Assembly: GCF_013215705.1 (NCBI RefSeq) | Contig: NZ_JABSQR010000011.1 | Location: 1 to 64,000 of the forward strand | Direction: 5' to 3' | From: Moritella sp. | GTDB taxonomy: Bacteria; Pseudomonadota; Gammaproteobacteria; Enterobacterales; Moritellaceae | Length of the DNA stretch: 64,000 nucleotides | Shown here: positions 27,751 to 37,633 of the stretch, one piece after another | Layout of the letters: every line of letters begins with the position of its first letter | How positions within the stretch are numbered: position 1 is the stretch's first letter | Made by a program: the position numbers and the translations under genes | The notes under the pieces: model-generated | The model's input: the letters and a program-made list of their open reading frames with translations, nothing else | Told to the model about the DNA's origin: nothing | Database searches by the model: none

Positions 27751-27914
27751 TGTGTAGTTGAATGAATCGTTAAATTATCAGCTATGTAATAAAGAAGGCA
27801 GAACAAGGATTTACCTTCCAAGCCGCGCAATCACTGGTGATTCAACCAATAACCTATTTCGGCATGTTTTATGCTTTATACCTTGTATAGATAAATGCAG
27901 AGAGAGTGAATCGA

Positions 27915-30251
27915 ATGAATTCCAACATGACACAGACAAATGCAGCTATTCATGAATTAAGTAAATTACTGGAAACGGGTGACGAAGCGCAGCGTTGCTA
28001 TTCAGCCCGGGCGATAACTGAAGCAAAAATAACCACGGTTACCCCAGCGCTCAACGCGTGTTTATATCATCAAGACCCTGATGTGGTCGCTGATGCGGCA
28101 ACTGCACTTGCGACAGTCTGTGCTGGCGATTTAGATAGCTTAGCAGATGTGGCCATTAACCATCCGGATAGCGACGCACGATTAGCAGCACTGTCCGCCT
28201 TAACAAAACAATACGATAATGAAAAGCCGCGTGTAGTAGAAATATTAACAAAGTTTGCACTAGGCCGTGACGCGGACGATGACTGGGGGTTAAGTGGTGG
28301 TTGGGATGACTGGTGGGATTTGCAATTAACCGCCGTACAATTGCTGAGTTCAATTCAAACTGAAAAACAAGTCGACTTGTTTAGTGAGCTGTTCATTGAA
28401 TTATTAGAGCAAGAGCAAGACCCTGAACCTGAGCTCGAGCTTGCACTATATCGTGCTTTGGTCGATTTTAAGCCGACAATATTACTGCAACATTGGGCTA
28501 CCGCGAGAAAAATGAAACAACGAAGACTCGCTCGCGCATTTGCAACAAGTGCAAGTTCGACAGCAATAAACCACATGGCAGCATGCTTACACTGTGATGA
28601 TGTTGAAATCAAAAAAATCGCCATTAAAGCGCTGTCAACGTATGGTTCAGAGCAAGCGTTATCACTGTATTTAAACGATATAATTCAGTGTTTAAGCGAC
28701 TGTGATGCAGGTGTGCAAGAAGCCGCAAAATCAGCGTTACATCAGCTTAATCAATTAGATGTTTTAACCTCAACCGAACTAATACGATTCATCGAAAGTG
28801 CACCCAATTCAAGTTTGCCAAATTTGATCCTGTTACTTTCTCGCCATGATGATTTAACTAAAGCTGATATGTTGTTGCTACAGGAATACCTCACACATGC
28901 AGATAGTAATATAAAAATTGCGGCTATTAGTTTCTTCTCGCAGTTATCAAAAAAACAAATTTTTAGTTATTCCGAACACTACTTAGCTGCATTAAATAGC
29001 TGCTTAACGGCAATACAAGATCATCAATTACCTCTGTATCAGCGCGCACAATTACTCCGACAGTTAAGCCAATTTAAACAACATGCGCACCTGTCATTCC
29101 CAGTATTGAAAGCACTGCTGGAGAATGAAGAAACCGATGTTGCCCTACGCCAATCGGCATTAGAAGCCATCACCAGCGAAACCAATGAAGACAGCCTAAA
29201 ATGGCTAAAACAACTGTTACTTGGCCTTGCCTCACAAGAAGATACCATTGCCATTACCCAAGTTGATGCCGTTGACGTTGAAAATAATAGCAAGCCTGAA
29301 AAAACAGCAGGGCGCATTAAACTAGAAGCACTATTAGCTGAGCATGGCGATAAGTTTCCTGAAGACCAAGGGTTTGATACTGCCCCGGTATCAACACTGG
29401 CAGCAATTCAGCAATCTAACATTGAAGCAACGCTATTATCGGCAGATGACAAACCCGATGATCAGACCTTGCTGGAAATGTTCGACGACCTCGATGATGA
29501 ATTTACCGCCTACAGTAACATTGTGCGTGACCATCTCGATACCAGTGAAAACCTAGCATTAAACCGTAAAAAAATTGCCCGTTTACCACAAACTGACAGC
29601 AAACTCTTGGCGATCAGAGCGCTCGGCCACAGTAACACTGAATCCGCTGCTGGCTTGCTGATTGAAGCAATGCTCGGCGCGACACCGAAAGAACAGCATG
29701 AGTTATTTCAAGCGTTAACCAATATCGCCAAGCATCACGACTATAAAGTATTGAGAAATGGGATTGGTGCCGCAGGTTATACCCTGCATTATGGTGATCC
29801 ATTATGTAAGCAATCTGCTGCGCAGTTTTTAAGTCACATGCCGCTAAACAAAGCCCTGCCAATATTACTGGTTGGCGCAGATGACGAAAATGAACACGTT
29901 CGCGTCTGCTGCCTAACAGCACTCAAGGAACAATTAGAACGCAAACGCTTATTACAGCGCCACCAGCAGCAAACTTGTGACATCATCGCCAAGAAAATAC
30001 ACGATCCAGCGGGCGGAGTACGTAAGTTAGCCCTGCAAATTTTAGCCAAGATCGATTTATCTAAATACCTCCCCGCTTTAATTGAATTAGCGGTTAGCGA
30101 TCAAGAAAGTAATGTGATCGCCGCCCCCTTGTTCTTTACCAAACAACAAGAATCACTGGCAATTTTAACCGACAATATTGCTGAATATAACGATCACCGA
30201 CAACCATTAGCGATCCAACTTGCTGGCCGCTTACTTGCATTCACGGCATAA
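27915..30251 (+). CDS. HEAT-repeat protein divergent from iodate reductase operon
   Basis: A 778-residue protein without signal peptide or membrane helix, hence cytoplasmic. Alpha-helical HEAT/PBS-type repeats run from about 15-440 and again from about 560-770, split by an acidic linker (DDKPDDQTLLEMFDDLDDEF). A Trp-rich insertion (GLSGGWDDWWDLQL) lies near residue 125. The start at 27915 is chosen over a GTG 9 bases earlier because AGAGAG is better spaced. HEAT scaffolds mediate protein contacts. Its place between the operon and the kinase suggests enzyme maturation or regulation, which is inference. Confidence 0.8.
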   Translation: MNSNMTQTNAAIHELSKLLETGDEAQRCYSARAITEAKITTVTPALNACLYHQDPDVVADAATALATVCAGDLDSLADVAINHPDSDARLAALSALTKQYDNEKPRVVEILTKFALGRDADDDWGLSGGWDDWWDLQLTAVQLLSSIQTEKQVDLFSELFIELLEQEQDPEPELELALYRALVDFKPTILLQHWATARKMKQRRLARAFATSASSTAINHMAACLHCDDVEIKKIAIKALSTYGSEQALSLYLNDIIQCLSDCDAGVQEAAKSALHQLNQLDVLTSTELIRFIESAPNSSLPNLILLLSRHDDLTKADMLLLQEYLTHADSNIKIAAISFFSQLSKKQIFSYSEHYLAALNSCLTAIQDHQLPLYQRAQLLRQLSQFKQHAHLSFPVLKALLENEETDVALRQSALEAITSETNEDSLKWLKQLLLGLASQEDTIAITQVDAVDVENNSKPEKTAGRIKLEALLAEHGDKFPEDQGFDTAPVSTLAAIQQSNIEATLLSADDKPDDQTLLEMFDDLDDEFTAYSNIVRDHLDTSENLALNRKKIARLPQTDSKLLAIRALGHSNTESAAGLLIEAMLGATPKEQHELFQALTNIAKHHDYKVLRNGIGAAGYTLHYGDPLCKQSAAQFLSHMPLNKALPILLVGADDENEHVRVCCLTALKEQLERKRLLQRHQQQTCDIIAKKIHDPAGGVRKLALQILAKIDLSKYLPALIELAVSDQESNVIAAPLFFTKQQESLAILTDNIAEYNDHRQPLAIQLAGRLLAFTA

Positions 30252-30297
30252 CATGACCTAACGCAATTCATTGATTGATTTAGCGCAAGTATTATCA

Positions 30298-30326
30298 ATG
30301 GCACCGAGATTCGGTGCCATTTTTTG
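30298..30326 (+). terminator. rho-independent terminator of HEAT-repeat gene
   Basis: A perfect 10-bp stem ATGGCACCGA / TCGGTGCCAT with a 3-nt loop is followed by six T residues. Confidence 0.9.
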
Positions 30327-30378
30327 TTACACTCATTTAGTCAGGACACTGGCTGTAAATGCTTAAAATGGATCTTTT

Positions 30379-32952
30379 ATGCGCACTGAATACTCGGGTA
30401 ATAATATGGACATAACCGCTAACCACAAAAAATTCTCTAAAGACTTAGCCTATTGGTTATTACCTTGCTGGTTAGTTATTTTTATTATCATGGTGATCCA
30501 CTATTCGCTAAACATTGCAAAGGACAAGCAATACGCATTACACAATGAACAAGTGATTGTTGAGTTAATCGAAAAACTGCTGAATGAGAGCCTAAATAGC
30601 ATGACATCCGATGCCCTCATGCTGTCTTATATTGCGAAACAGATATCAATAGATCACAGTAATACGGCACCTTTAACCAATTATTTTATTGAATTAAGTA
30701 AAAATGATGATAATTACGAGCAAATCCGTTTTATAGACATACAAGGTTACGAACGTATTCGTGTTAATAATATCTCAAATAAAATTTACACGGTTGATAG
30801 CCAAGATCTACAAAATAAATCAAAACGTTATTACTTCCAAAAGACCATGCAACTGAGTCAAGGCAATGTCTATATCTCACCGATGGATCTGAATATCGAA
30901 GCAGGTCAAATCCAACAGCCACTTAATCCCACGATCCGGATTGGCGTGCCGGTCTTTAATGTCCAAGATGAAAAAATAGGGGCGATAATATTAAATTACA
31001 AAGGCCGTAAACTGATTAATCGCTTATTACATATCTCGCCCAATTTTATTGAGCATTTATACATACTCAATGCGGAAGGCGTCGCGATTATTCAACCGGT
31101 TAAATCGGCGCTATCTACGCTTACATCGAAAAATAAGTCACCAGCTACACCACAACCATTTCAATTCAATACCAGCAAGCAACTAAGTGACGAGTTACTC
31201 GAGCTTATGAGCCAGGCACATCAAGGTCAGATATTACTTCAAGACAGCTACATCACCTTCACGCAAGCGTTTTCTAATCGCAGTGGCCGTTGGACCATTG
31301 CCTCGATATTTCCCAAGCAACGCTTTAATTTAGCCCGTATCGCCTTTGCCGATAATTACATGCTGCTGTATATTACCTTAACGCTGGTCCTCAGTTTTTT
31401 GATTTTTCTGTTCCGCTATCACTACCAACAAACCAACAACCTACGTGAGCAACAGGCCTATGATAAACAATTCAGATTAACGTTAGAGAACATCCAGTTT
31501 ATTGCGGTATCCATTAACAGTGATGGCATCATTACTTTTTGTAATGACTTTTTCTTAAACTTGGTTGGTTATCAAAAACACCAAGTCATTGGCAAGTGCT
31601 GGGTTGATACTTTCATTCCGCAAAAGCTACAGCAGCAAGCTGCAGAGGCGTTAAAGCAAGCACTAGTACAAGAGTTAGACCAAACCAAAGTCGAAACTGT
31701 AGTACAAACAAATTGCGGTGAGGTGGTGTTGGTATCATGGAGCAGTACCTATTCTAAAGCCCACGGTAATAATCTCGCCACAGCCACCTTTATTGGTGAA
31801 GATGTCACAGAACATAAAATGGAACAGGACCAACTACAGCGCTTAAGTCACGCCGTAGAGCAAAGTCATAACTCGGTTATGATCACCGAGATCACCGGTG
31901 AAATCATCTATGTAAATCCGGTATTTTGCGAACTCACCGGTTATCAAAAACATGAAGTACTGGGTATCACGCCCAAGTTTCTACAATCAGGCGAAATGCC
32001 AGTGGTCGGTTATGACAGCCTTCGGCAAACTATTCAACGTGGTGACGAATGGCGTGGTGAATTCCATAATAAGAAAAAGAACGGCGACTTGTTTTGGGAA
32101 CGCGCGCGTATATCGCCAGTCAAAGACAGTGCTGGCAATGCCCTGTATTTTGTTGCGGTAAAACAAGATATTACCAAAGAGAAACAGCTTGCCCATGAAA
32201 TGCAGGAACAAGAAGCATTACATGCAAAACAAGACAAACTGGCGGCAGTAGGTAAAGTCGTCAACATGATCGCCCATGATTTAAGAAACCCGCTGAGTTC
32301 GATCAAAATGGTACTGCAGATTTATGCGCGTAAAGAGCAAGATGAGTTGTTTGATATCTCACTTGAGCAAGTGCGTTACATGGAAGCTATTTTGGAAGAC
32401 TTACTGTCCTACTCTAGACCTGAACAGTTTAAACCCGAATGGCTTGATTTAAATAAATTGGTTGAATTTGCCGTTAACAGTCAACGTCGTCTCGCGAAAG
32501 AAAAAGACGTGGCGATAGAATTTAGCTACCCGCACAACTTACCAACTGTGTATGCCGACCCGATCAAATTACGCCAAGCACTGCAGAATTTGATCGTTAA
32601 TGCGATTCAGGCGGCAGAAACAAGTGAGCAAGCTTGCCCTTTAGTCACGGTCACGACTAACATCTTACTCACTGATTCCAACTCGGTGATCTTAATTGAT
32701 ATCACCAATAATGGAAAATCCATCGACCCTTGTATGGTCAGCAAAGTATTTGAACCTTTTTATACCACCAAAGCAAAAGGCACAGGGTTAGGCTTGGCTA
32801 TCGTACAAAAGATAATTGAAAGCCACAAAGGCAGTGTACGTTTAAAACCCATCAATCCGATTGGTACTTTAGCGCAGATACAATTACCGTTATCTAGCCA
32901 CATAAGTGCACCAATTTCACCGATTAAGGACGTAGTTAACGAATATGTGTAA
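30379..32952 (+). CDS. membrane sensor histidine kinase, Cache-PAS-PAS
   Basis: The 857-residue kinase has TM1 near 24-44, a periplasmic dCache-like sensor (about 48-320) and TM2 near 324-346. Two PAS domains follow (about 366-470 and 487-605, the second with the GYQKHEVLG signature), then HisKA with phospho-acceptor His633 in IAHDLRNPLSS and an HATPase domain (TGLGLAIVQKI). The stop overlaps the response regulator start by 8 bases, so they are a pair. The periplasmic sensor would fit detection of an external electron acceptor. A second Met ten residues in is an alternative start. Confidence 0.9.
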   Translation: MRTEYSGNNMDITANHKKFSKDLAYWLLPCWLVIFIIMVIHYSLNIAKDKQYALHNEQVIVELIEKLLNESLNSMTSDALMLSYIAKQISIDHSNTAPLTNYFIELSKNDDNYEQIRFIDIQGYERIRVNNISNKIYTVDSQDLQNKSKRYYFQKTMQLSQGNVYISPMDLNIEAGQIQQPLNPTIRIGVPVFNVQDEKIGAIILNYKGRKLINRLLHISPNFIEHLYILNAEGVAIIQPVKSALSTLTSKNKSPATPQPFQFNTSKQLSDELLELMSQAHQGQILLQDSYITFTQAFSNRSGRWTIASIFPKQRFNLARIAFADNYMLLYITLTLVLSFLIFLFRYHYQQTNNLREQQAYDKQFRLTLENIQFIAVSINSDGIITFCNDFFLNLVGYQKHQVIGKCWVDTFIPQKLQQQAAEALKQALVQELDQTKVETVVQTNCGEVVLVSWSSTYSKAHGNNLATATFIGEDVTEHKMEQDQLQRLSHAVEQSHNSVMITEITGEIIYVNPVFCELTGYQKHEVLGITPKFLQSGEMPVVGYDSLRQTIQRGDEWRGEFHNKKKNGDLFWERARISPVKDSAGNALYFVAVKQDITKEKQLAHEMQEQEALHAKQDKLAAVGKVVNMIAHDLRNPLSSIKMVLQIYARKEQDELFDISLEQVRYMEAILEDLLSYSRPEQFKPEWLDLNKLVEFAVNSQRRLAKEKDVAIEFSYPHNLPTVYADPIKLRQALQNLIVNAIQAAETSEQACPLVTVTTNILLTDSNSVILIDITNNGKSIDPCMVSKVFEPFYTTKAKGTGLGLAIVQKIIESHKGSVRLKPINPIGTLAQIQLPLSSHISAPISPIKDVVNEYV

Positions 32953-34303
32953 ATTGCTTATCGTCGACGATGACAAAGGTATCCGTCGTACGCTTGAATT
33001 ACATTTTAATACGCAACAACATGATGTTAAAACAGCGAATAGTGTCGATGATGGCCTTGTTATCGCGAAAATTTTTTCTCCCAATATCATTATTCTCGAT
33101 ATTCGGATGGAAGGTAAATCAGGTTTAGAGGGCATCGGTGAATTCAAACAGTTCTGCCCGAATGCCCGCATTATTATGATCACCGCGTTTCATGATATGC
33201 AGAGTACCATCGAAGCGATGCAAAATGGCGCGGATGAGTACATCCATAAACCGTTAGATCTTGATGAAATTGATGCTGCGGTTGGCTCTGCTTTACAGTT
33301 GCAAAATAACAGTAACCTTGATGCCATCAACATTCCCGACAGCAGTGGTAACTCGATTGTTGGTTGTTCCAAGGCCATGAAAGAGATATTCAAAAACATT
33401 GGTCGAGTAGCAATGACCAACGCATCCGTAATGATCACCGGTGAGTCTGGTACCGGTAAAGAAATGGTCGCCAAAGCCATTCATAATGCGGGCAATAAAA
33501 CAGCGCAACCTTTTGTCGCAATCAACTGTGCGGCGTTAGTCGAAACCTTGCTGGAATCAGAAATGTTCGGCCACAAGAAAGGCTCGTTCACTGGTGCGGT
33601 TCGCGACCAAATGGGTAAGTTTGAATTGGCTCAAGATGGCACCTTATTTTTAGATGAAGTCGGTGAATTAGCGGGTTCTATTCAGGCTAAATTACTACGT
33701 GTTCTGCAAGAAAAGGAATTTACGCCGGTCGGTGGCAAGCAGTCACAAACCACTAATGCGCGGATAATCTGTGCCACTAACATCGATTTCCAACAAGCGA
33801 TTCAAGACAAAACCTTTCGTGAAGATCTGTTTTATCGCTTACAAGTAGTGCGTATTCACATTCCAGCACTGCGAGAGCGTAAAGAAGATTTACCTCTCCT
33901 GATCCCTGCCCTATTGGCGCGGATTAACCGTGACTTGGATACCCAAATTAATCGGGTAGCCCGTGATGCGATGGAAGCACTGTGTGCCTACGATTGGCCG
34001 GGTAATGTGCGAGAATTGGAAAACTTGCTAACCAAAGCGATGGCGTTATGCCCAGGGAAAATACTCACCCTAGATCTGTTCGAAAGCATTAGCCCACAAT
34101 CGGCAGACATTGATAGTGGTAGCTCTGCTAGGTTAGGCCTGTCACCGCAGCAGGATATCGTCGAGTTAAGCTTGCATGATCTTGAACTGCAGTACACAGT
34201 CGAAGTGCTCGAACGCGTCTCAGGCCATAAAGGTAAAGCGTGTGACATTTTAAAAATCAGTCGCCCTAAACTGCAACGTATTCTTGATCGTATTGAAGCT
34301 TAA
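32945..34303 (+). CDS. sigma-54-dependent response regulator, NtrC family
   Basis: The 452-residue activator has a receiver domain with phospho-acceptor Asp52 (ILDIRM). The AAA+ domain has Walker A GESGTGKE near 162 and loop 1 GSFTGA at 213-218 (Ser instead of the usual Ala in GAFTGA, still compatible with sigma-54 contact). A Fis-type helix-turn-helix lies at the end (KGKACDILKISRPKLQRIL). It should drive a -24/-12 promoter when phosphorylated by the overlapping kinase. The best candidate nearby precedes the iodate reductase operon. Confidence 0.92.
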   Translation: MCKLLIVDDDKGIRRTLELHFNTQQHDVKTANSVDDGLVIAKIFSPNIIILDIRMEGKSGLEGIGEFKQFCPNARIIMITAFHDMQSTIEAMQNGADEYIHKPLDLDEIDAAVGSALQLQNNSNLDAINIPDSSGNSIVGCSKAMKEIFKNIGRVAMTNASVMITGESGTGKEMVAKAIHNAGNKTAQPFVAINCAALVETLLESEMFGHKKGSFTGAVRDQMGKFELAQDGTLFLDEVGELAGSIQAKLLRVLQEKEFTPVGGKQSQTTNARIICATNIDFQQAIQDKTFREDLFYRLQVVRIHIPALRERKEDLPLLIPALLARINRDLDTQINRVARDAMEALCAYDWPGNVRELENLLTKAMALCPGKILTLDLFESISPQSADIDSGSSARLGLSPQQDIVELSLHDLELQYTVEVLERVSGHKGKACDILKISRPKLQRILDRIEA

Positions 34304-34370
34304 GCTTGTTTCGTTGACTACGATATTTCTCCAGTAAAAAGATCTAGCCAGTAAAAGAGCTAACCCATAA

Positions 34371-34406
34371 AAAAGGATTAATCCCATATCGGTGATTAAT
34401 CCTTTT
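34371..34406. terminator. bidirectional terminator
   Basis: A perfect 13-bp stem (AAAAGGATTAATC / GATTAATCCTTTT) lies between the response regulator and the convergent cold-shock gene and has A/T tracts built in. Confidence 0.85.
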
Positions 34407-34419
34407 GCTAATCGTAAAT

Positions 34420-34623
34420 TTAAATTGCAGTTACATTAGTAGCGCAAGGCCCTTTTTGCCCGCTACCCACTTCAAACTCCACTTTTTGGCCATCTTCTAA
34501 TGTTGCATAACCAGATGTTTGAATTTCGGAATGATGCACAAACAAATCATTACCGCCTTCGTCAGGGGTGATAAATCCAAAACCTTTGTCTGCATTAAAC
34601 CACTTAACTGTACCTCGACTCAT
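34420..34623 (-). CDS. cold shock protein, CspA family
   Basis: A 67-residue single cold-shock domain with RNP1 KGFGFITP and RNP2 DLFVHHSEI, the standard size. It binds RNA/ssDNA and melts structures at low temperature. The leader upstream contains an inverted repeat that covers the ribosome binding site region. Several Csp paralogues are usual in cold-adapted bacteria, so a specific letter cannot be given. Confidence 0.93.
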   Translation of the reverse strand: MSRGTVKWFNADKGFGFITPDEGGNDLFVHHSEIQTSGYATLEDGQKVEFEVGSGQKGPCATNVTAI

Positions 34624-34634
34624 AACGCTTTTTT

Positions 34635-34673
34635 CCTCAACTGACTTTGTGTCTGAATTAAGCTTAGTTGAGG
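34635..34673 (-). promoter_or_regulatory. leader hairpin overlapping csp ribosome binding site
   Basis: On the transcript, CCTCAACT and AGTTGAGG can pair, and the GAGG in the second arm is the only Shine-Dalgarno-like sequence before the csp start (11 bases away). Pairing would hide it, a layout suited to temperature-dependent translation. Confidence 0.4.
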
Positions 34674-34862
34674 CGAATTTTTTGTCCAGTTTAGAATACG
34701 CAGTTGTGTGTTCCGATGTCGCAAAGTGTGTTAGATTTGTTACTCATAATATGTACAAATCGAGACGTCCTGCTACACAAAGATTATGAATTAAGTGTTA
34801 ATAATTCATAATCTACAATTAATTGTAGATGCACAGGTTTACTCGAAAATAGGGAGTTTGAA

Positions 34863-35141
34863 ATGATAAGGCTGTTAATTATTTTTAGTGTGATCCTAAT
34901 TGCATGGCTACTATTTGGAGTGTGGGGCAGCAAGGCAACATTAGAAGAAGCAAGAACAATAGGCCTTCAAAAGGCAAGCTCCCACATTGATAACCCTATC
35001 TTATTAGAAGATTACACCGTAGCTAAAGGCATCCCTAAAGAATCGCTAGATTCTTTAATAGAGGAAGGTAAGATCCCTTCCTATCACTGGCGACAATACA
35101 CATACATTGAAAATCGTGAACTGGTTGTTGTTAAAAAATAG
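34863..35141 (+). CDS. hypothetical membrane-anchored small protein
   Basis: A 92-residue protein with a hydrophobic N-terminal segment (about 3-21) and a soluble tail with a helical region (ATLEEARTIGLQKASSH). AGGGAG precedes the ATG. The family is not recognised. It lies just before the cassette cluster, but no attC site follows it, so I do not count it as a cassette. Confidence 0.6.
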   Translation: MIRLLIIFSVILIAWLLFGVWGSKATLEEARTIGLQKASSHIDNPILLEDYTVAKGIPKESLDSLIEEGKIPSYHWRQYTYIENRELVVVKK

Positions 35142-35238
35142 ACTTAACCAAGCCAATCTAAGCAGATTGTCGAAAACGGCAATTTGATTCAATAAGTTTA
35201 AGTTTTTGCACATTTATATCAATTAAGGTGTTATCAAA

Positions 35239-35655
35239 ATGCCTAACTCAGAAGCTAACTGCATGTGTGGTGCCGTGAGCATTATTGCAGAAGAAATGAA
35301 TCCTAAGTTTACCGTGTGCCATTGCCAATCATGTAGAACTTGGGGCGGAGCTCTATTCTTTGCAGTAAAGTGCGGTACTAAAGTGAACATTGAAGGTGAA
35401 GATAAAGTTAAAATGTACGAGTCATCGTCTTGGGCATCTCGTGGTTTTTGTACCGAATGCGGAACAAATCTGTTTTATAAATTTAAAGCAACAGGTGAAT
35501 ATAATATGCCAGTAGGCCTGTTTCCAAACCTGAAAGGGTTAGAAATGGATATGCAGTATTTTAGTGACATGCGACCTAGTTATTACTGTTTTTCAAATGA
35601 AACAAAAGAAATGACTACAGCTGAGATAATGGCTTATTTTACAGCTGAAATGTAA
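35239..35655 (+). CDS. GFA-family zinc protein (CENP-V/GFA fold)
   Basis: The 138-residue protein has the Cys pattern of the GFA family: CMCG near residue 8, CHCQSC near 32-37 and CTECGTN near 76-82, binding zinc. The name comes from a glutathione-dependent formaldehyde-activating enzyme, but most members have unknown function. Such genes are common integron cassettes. Right after the stop comes TAACAAGGCGTC, which looks like the first arm of an eroded attC site. Confidence 0.82.
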   Translation: MPNSEANCMCGAVSIIAEEMNPKFTVCHCQSCRTWGGALFFAVKCGTKVNIEGEDKVKMYESSSWASRGFCTECGTNLFYKFKATGEYNMPVGLFPNLKGLEMDMQYFSDMRPSYYCFSNETKEMTTAEIMAYFTAEM

Positions 35656-35664
35656 TTAAACATA

Positions 35665-35680
35665 TAACAAGGCGTCAACC
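35665..35680 (+). repeat. possible truncated attC site
   Basis: TAACAAGGCGTCAACC resembles the left arm of the attC sites found further on, but no matching right arm with GCGTTA is visible. It may be an eroded site after the GFA gene. Confidence 0.3.
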
Positions 35681-35861
35681 TCAATTTCGCTATACTTTCT
35701 TATCATGTGAAAAATGGGAGTAATTTGTTATATCAAAGTTACTCATCGAAATTGACCACTAAGTCTTAGATATTCCTATTAATTGAATACAATACACTGT
35801 AATGTAAACCACCTATTTATGAGTGGTATGGTAAGTTGAAATTACAGGCGAAGTACTGACG

Positions 35862-36324
35862 GTGAGTGTGGAAGAGCATAATGAAAACCTATTATCTGAT
35901 GTATATACATGGCTAATGGGTGGATTTGATGAAGCAAAAAGAAGTAATTTAGAGTTCTTTAAAAATAGAAAGATGACGCTTTGACTATATTCCAGAACTC
36001 ATTTAGTTCGCTTGAGGATGGTGGAAAGTTAATTCTAACTTTTCGTGACTTATCTACAGAACTTAAAGATACAGATAGATTTATTCCGGTGAGAAGTGAC
36101 GAAAATATCATCTTCACCTGTTTTTAGAATATGAACGTGAAACCGTTAAGATACATGACATTGTTTACATCAAAAAAAATGATAAATGGGAACTTAATAA
36201 AAGTTCTTATCGTAAGATTCGACTCTCTGTCGAGTGGGTAGAAAAACAACTTTCTAATATTGGCTTTAAAATTGAAGAATCAAGTAATTGGAACGGCTTC
36301 CAAACAATCGTAGCTGTAAAATAA
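35862..36324 (+). pseudogene. decayed class I SAM-dependent methyltransferase
   Basis: A 40-residue opening (VSVEEHNENLLSDVYTWLMG) stops at 35984. Another frame continues with FQNSFSSLEDGGKLILTFRD, typical of strand 4-5 of a class I methyltransferase. A third frame from about 36113 gives the C-terminal part to a TAA at 36324. The S-adenosylmethionine-binding glycine motif is missing, so a central deletion plus at least one frameshift have destroyed the gene. The family is judged from the surviving half only. Confidence 0.6.
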
Positions 36325-36890
36325 AGCTAGATTACAATGAAAAATAAAGATTCGAAGCCACTTTTGTCCATCGATGACTTAGGGGGATCGCTCTAAACCG
36401 AAACTGCCTCATTCTGGCTCAGAGCCCTTACTCTGTCATAATATGTGCATATCGATTTACCATACATTTTATCATGCAAAATTTACCCACTAAGTTAATC
36501 CTACTTATGTGTAATGAAAAAGACTAGATAGGCTGATTTTATACAGTGTTATTGGTATTTCGGTGAACGCAGTCTCAATTTGTCAAAAGGCAGTCAGGTT
36601 TATCTTGTAGCCTAGAATTAATGTCAATATACTCAATTACATAGCTAGCCTTGCATATAACTTATAAGGCTAAATAAATAATTTACAGAACGGTTCATTT
36701 TCCCATAAACATGTAATTAATAAATTTGAAGTATAATCTTATTTTTCAATTGATTAATCTACTTTTATTGAGGTGAATGAATTTGGGAAATCGAGAGTCC
36801 TGTTATACCAATGTTAAATGGCTAAGTCGCTGTTTGGCATTTACAACAAATTGCTATCAATCATGGCAGCATTAATAAAAAGGATAAATA
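36325..36890. other. intergenic stretch before first barrel cassette
   Basis: No coding frame or clear attC site is seen. The DNA is AT-rich and may be remains of lost cassettes. A promoter for the next gene should be near 36800-36880, but I cannot fix it. Confidence 0.4.
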
Positions 36891-37514
36891 ATGAAAACTG
36901 CAGTATTAATTAGTTCTTTGCTAGTTGCTTTTTCGGTTACTGCAACTGAAGAAAATGGCGCAGAATACCGAGCGTACAATACTCCTGTAAATTATAACTT
37001 CGCTAAAATATCAGTTGGTCAAACATCTATTGATGACATCGACATAGATGCGACCGTAATACAAGGTGGTGGAGAAGGAATGATCAATGAAAATTGGATC
37101 TATGACATGTATTATACTGGCTCTTTAATTGATGAAGATTATTTAACAGGTTTATCAAGTGCATTAACTTTTGGTGTTAGTTATCGTTTTCCTGTAGCTG
37201 AAAAGCTAGATCTAGTTGTCGGCGGTGGGGTTGCTTATGCATGGTATGATCTCGACACTTATGATGATAATGATACAGACAATGATTTTGGCTTGTCTGT
37301 AAAATCAAGCCTACGATATGGTTTTACTGATAAGTTTGAAGGTTCTATTGGTTTAGCTGCGGTTAACCTTTATGACTCAACAGCAACTACTATTTCAGGT
37401 TCAATATCTTTTTATCCTACAAAGAATTTTGGTTTTGGTGTATCAGTAGCTCAAACATCCGATGATGTTGATACTTCTAGTATTGGTGCGCATATCAAGT
37501 TTAATTTCAATTAG
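36891..37514 (+). CDS. outer-membrane beta-barrel protein (cassette gene)
   Basis: A 207-residue protein with a signal peptide (MKTAVLISSLLVAFSVTATE) and alternating hydrophobic strands ending in HIKFNFN, typical of a small 8-10 stranded outer-membrane barrel. AAGGATAAATA precedes the start. An attC site begins 5 bases after the stop, marking it as an integron cassette. Function unknown; it lacks any enzymatic motif I recognise. Confidence 0.78.
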   Translation: MKTAVLISSLLVAFSVTATEENGAEYRAYNTPVNYNFAKISVGQTSIDDIDIDATVIQGGGEGMINENWIYDMYYTGSLIDEDYLTGLSSALTFGVSYRFPVAEKLDLVVGGGVAYAWYDLDTYDDNDTDNDFGLSVKSSLRYGFTDKFEGSIGLAAVNLYDSTATTISGSISFYPTKNFGFGVSVAQTSDDVDTSSIGAHIKFNFN

Positions 37515-37518
37515 CCAC

Positions 37519-37614
37519 TTAACAAGCATTTAAATAAGGACAAATAACAGTTGGTTTTGCTCCTGCGTCGCTTATCTTAACCAACTATTATTTGCCCATT
37601 AAATGGGCGTTATA
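37519..37614 (+). repeat. attC site 1
   Basis: It begins TTAACAAGC and ends GGGCGTTATA. Inner arms AAATAACAGTTGGTT and AACCAACTATTATTT pair at 14 of 15 positions. Size about 96 bases. Confidence 0.85.
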
Positions 37615-37633
37615 TTTCAAGGATGATTAGGCG

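Noticed and set aside
34740-36890. Further attC sites before the barrel cassette
   Set aside because: Apart from one left-arm-like fragment at 35665, no paired arms or GCGTTA box could be found.
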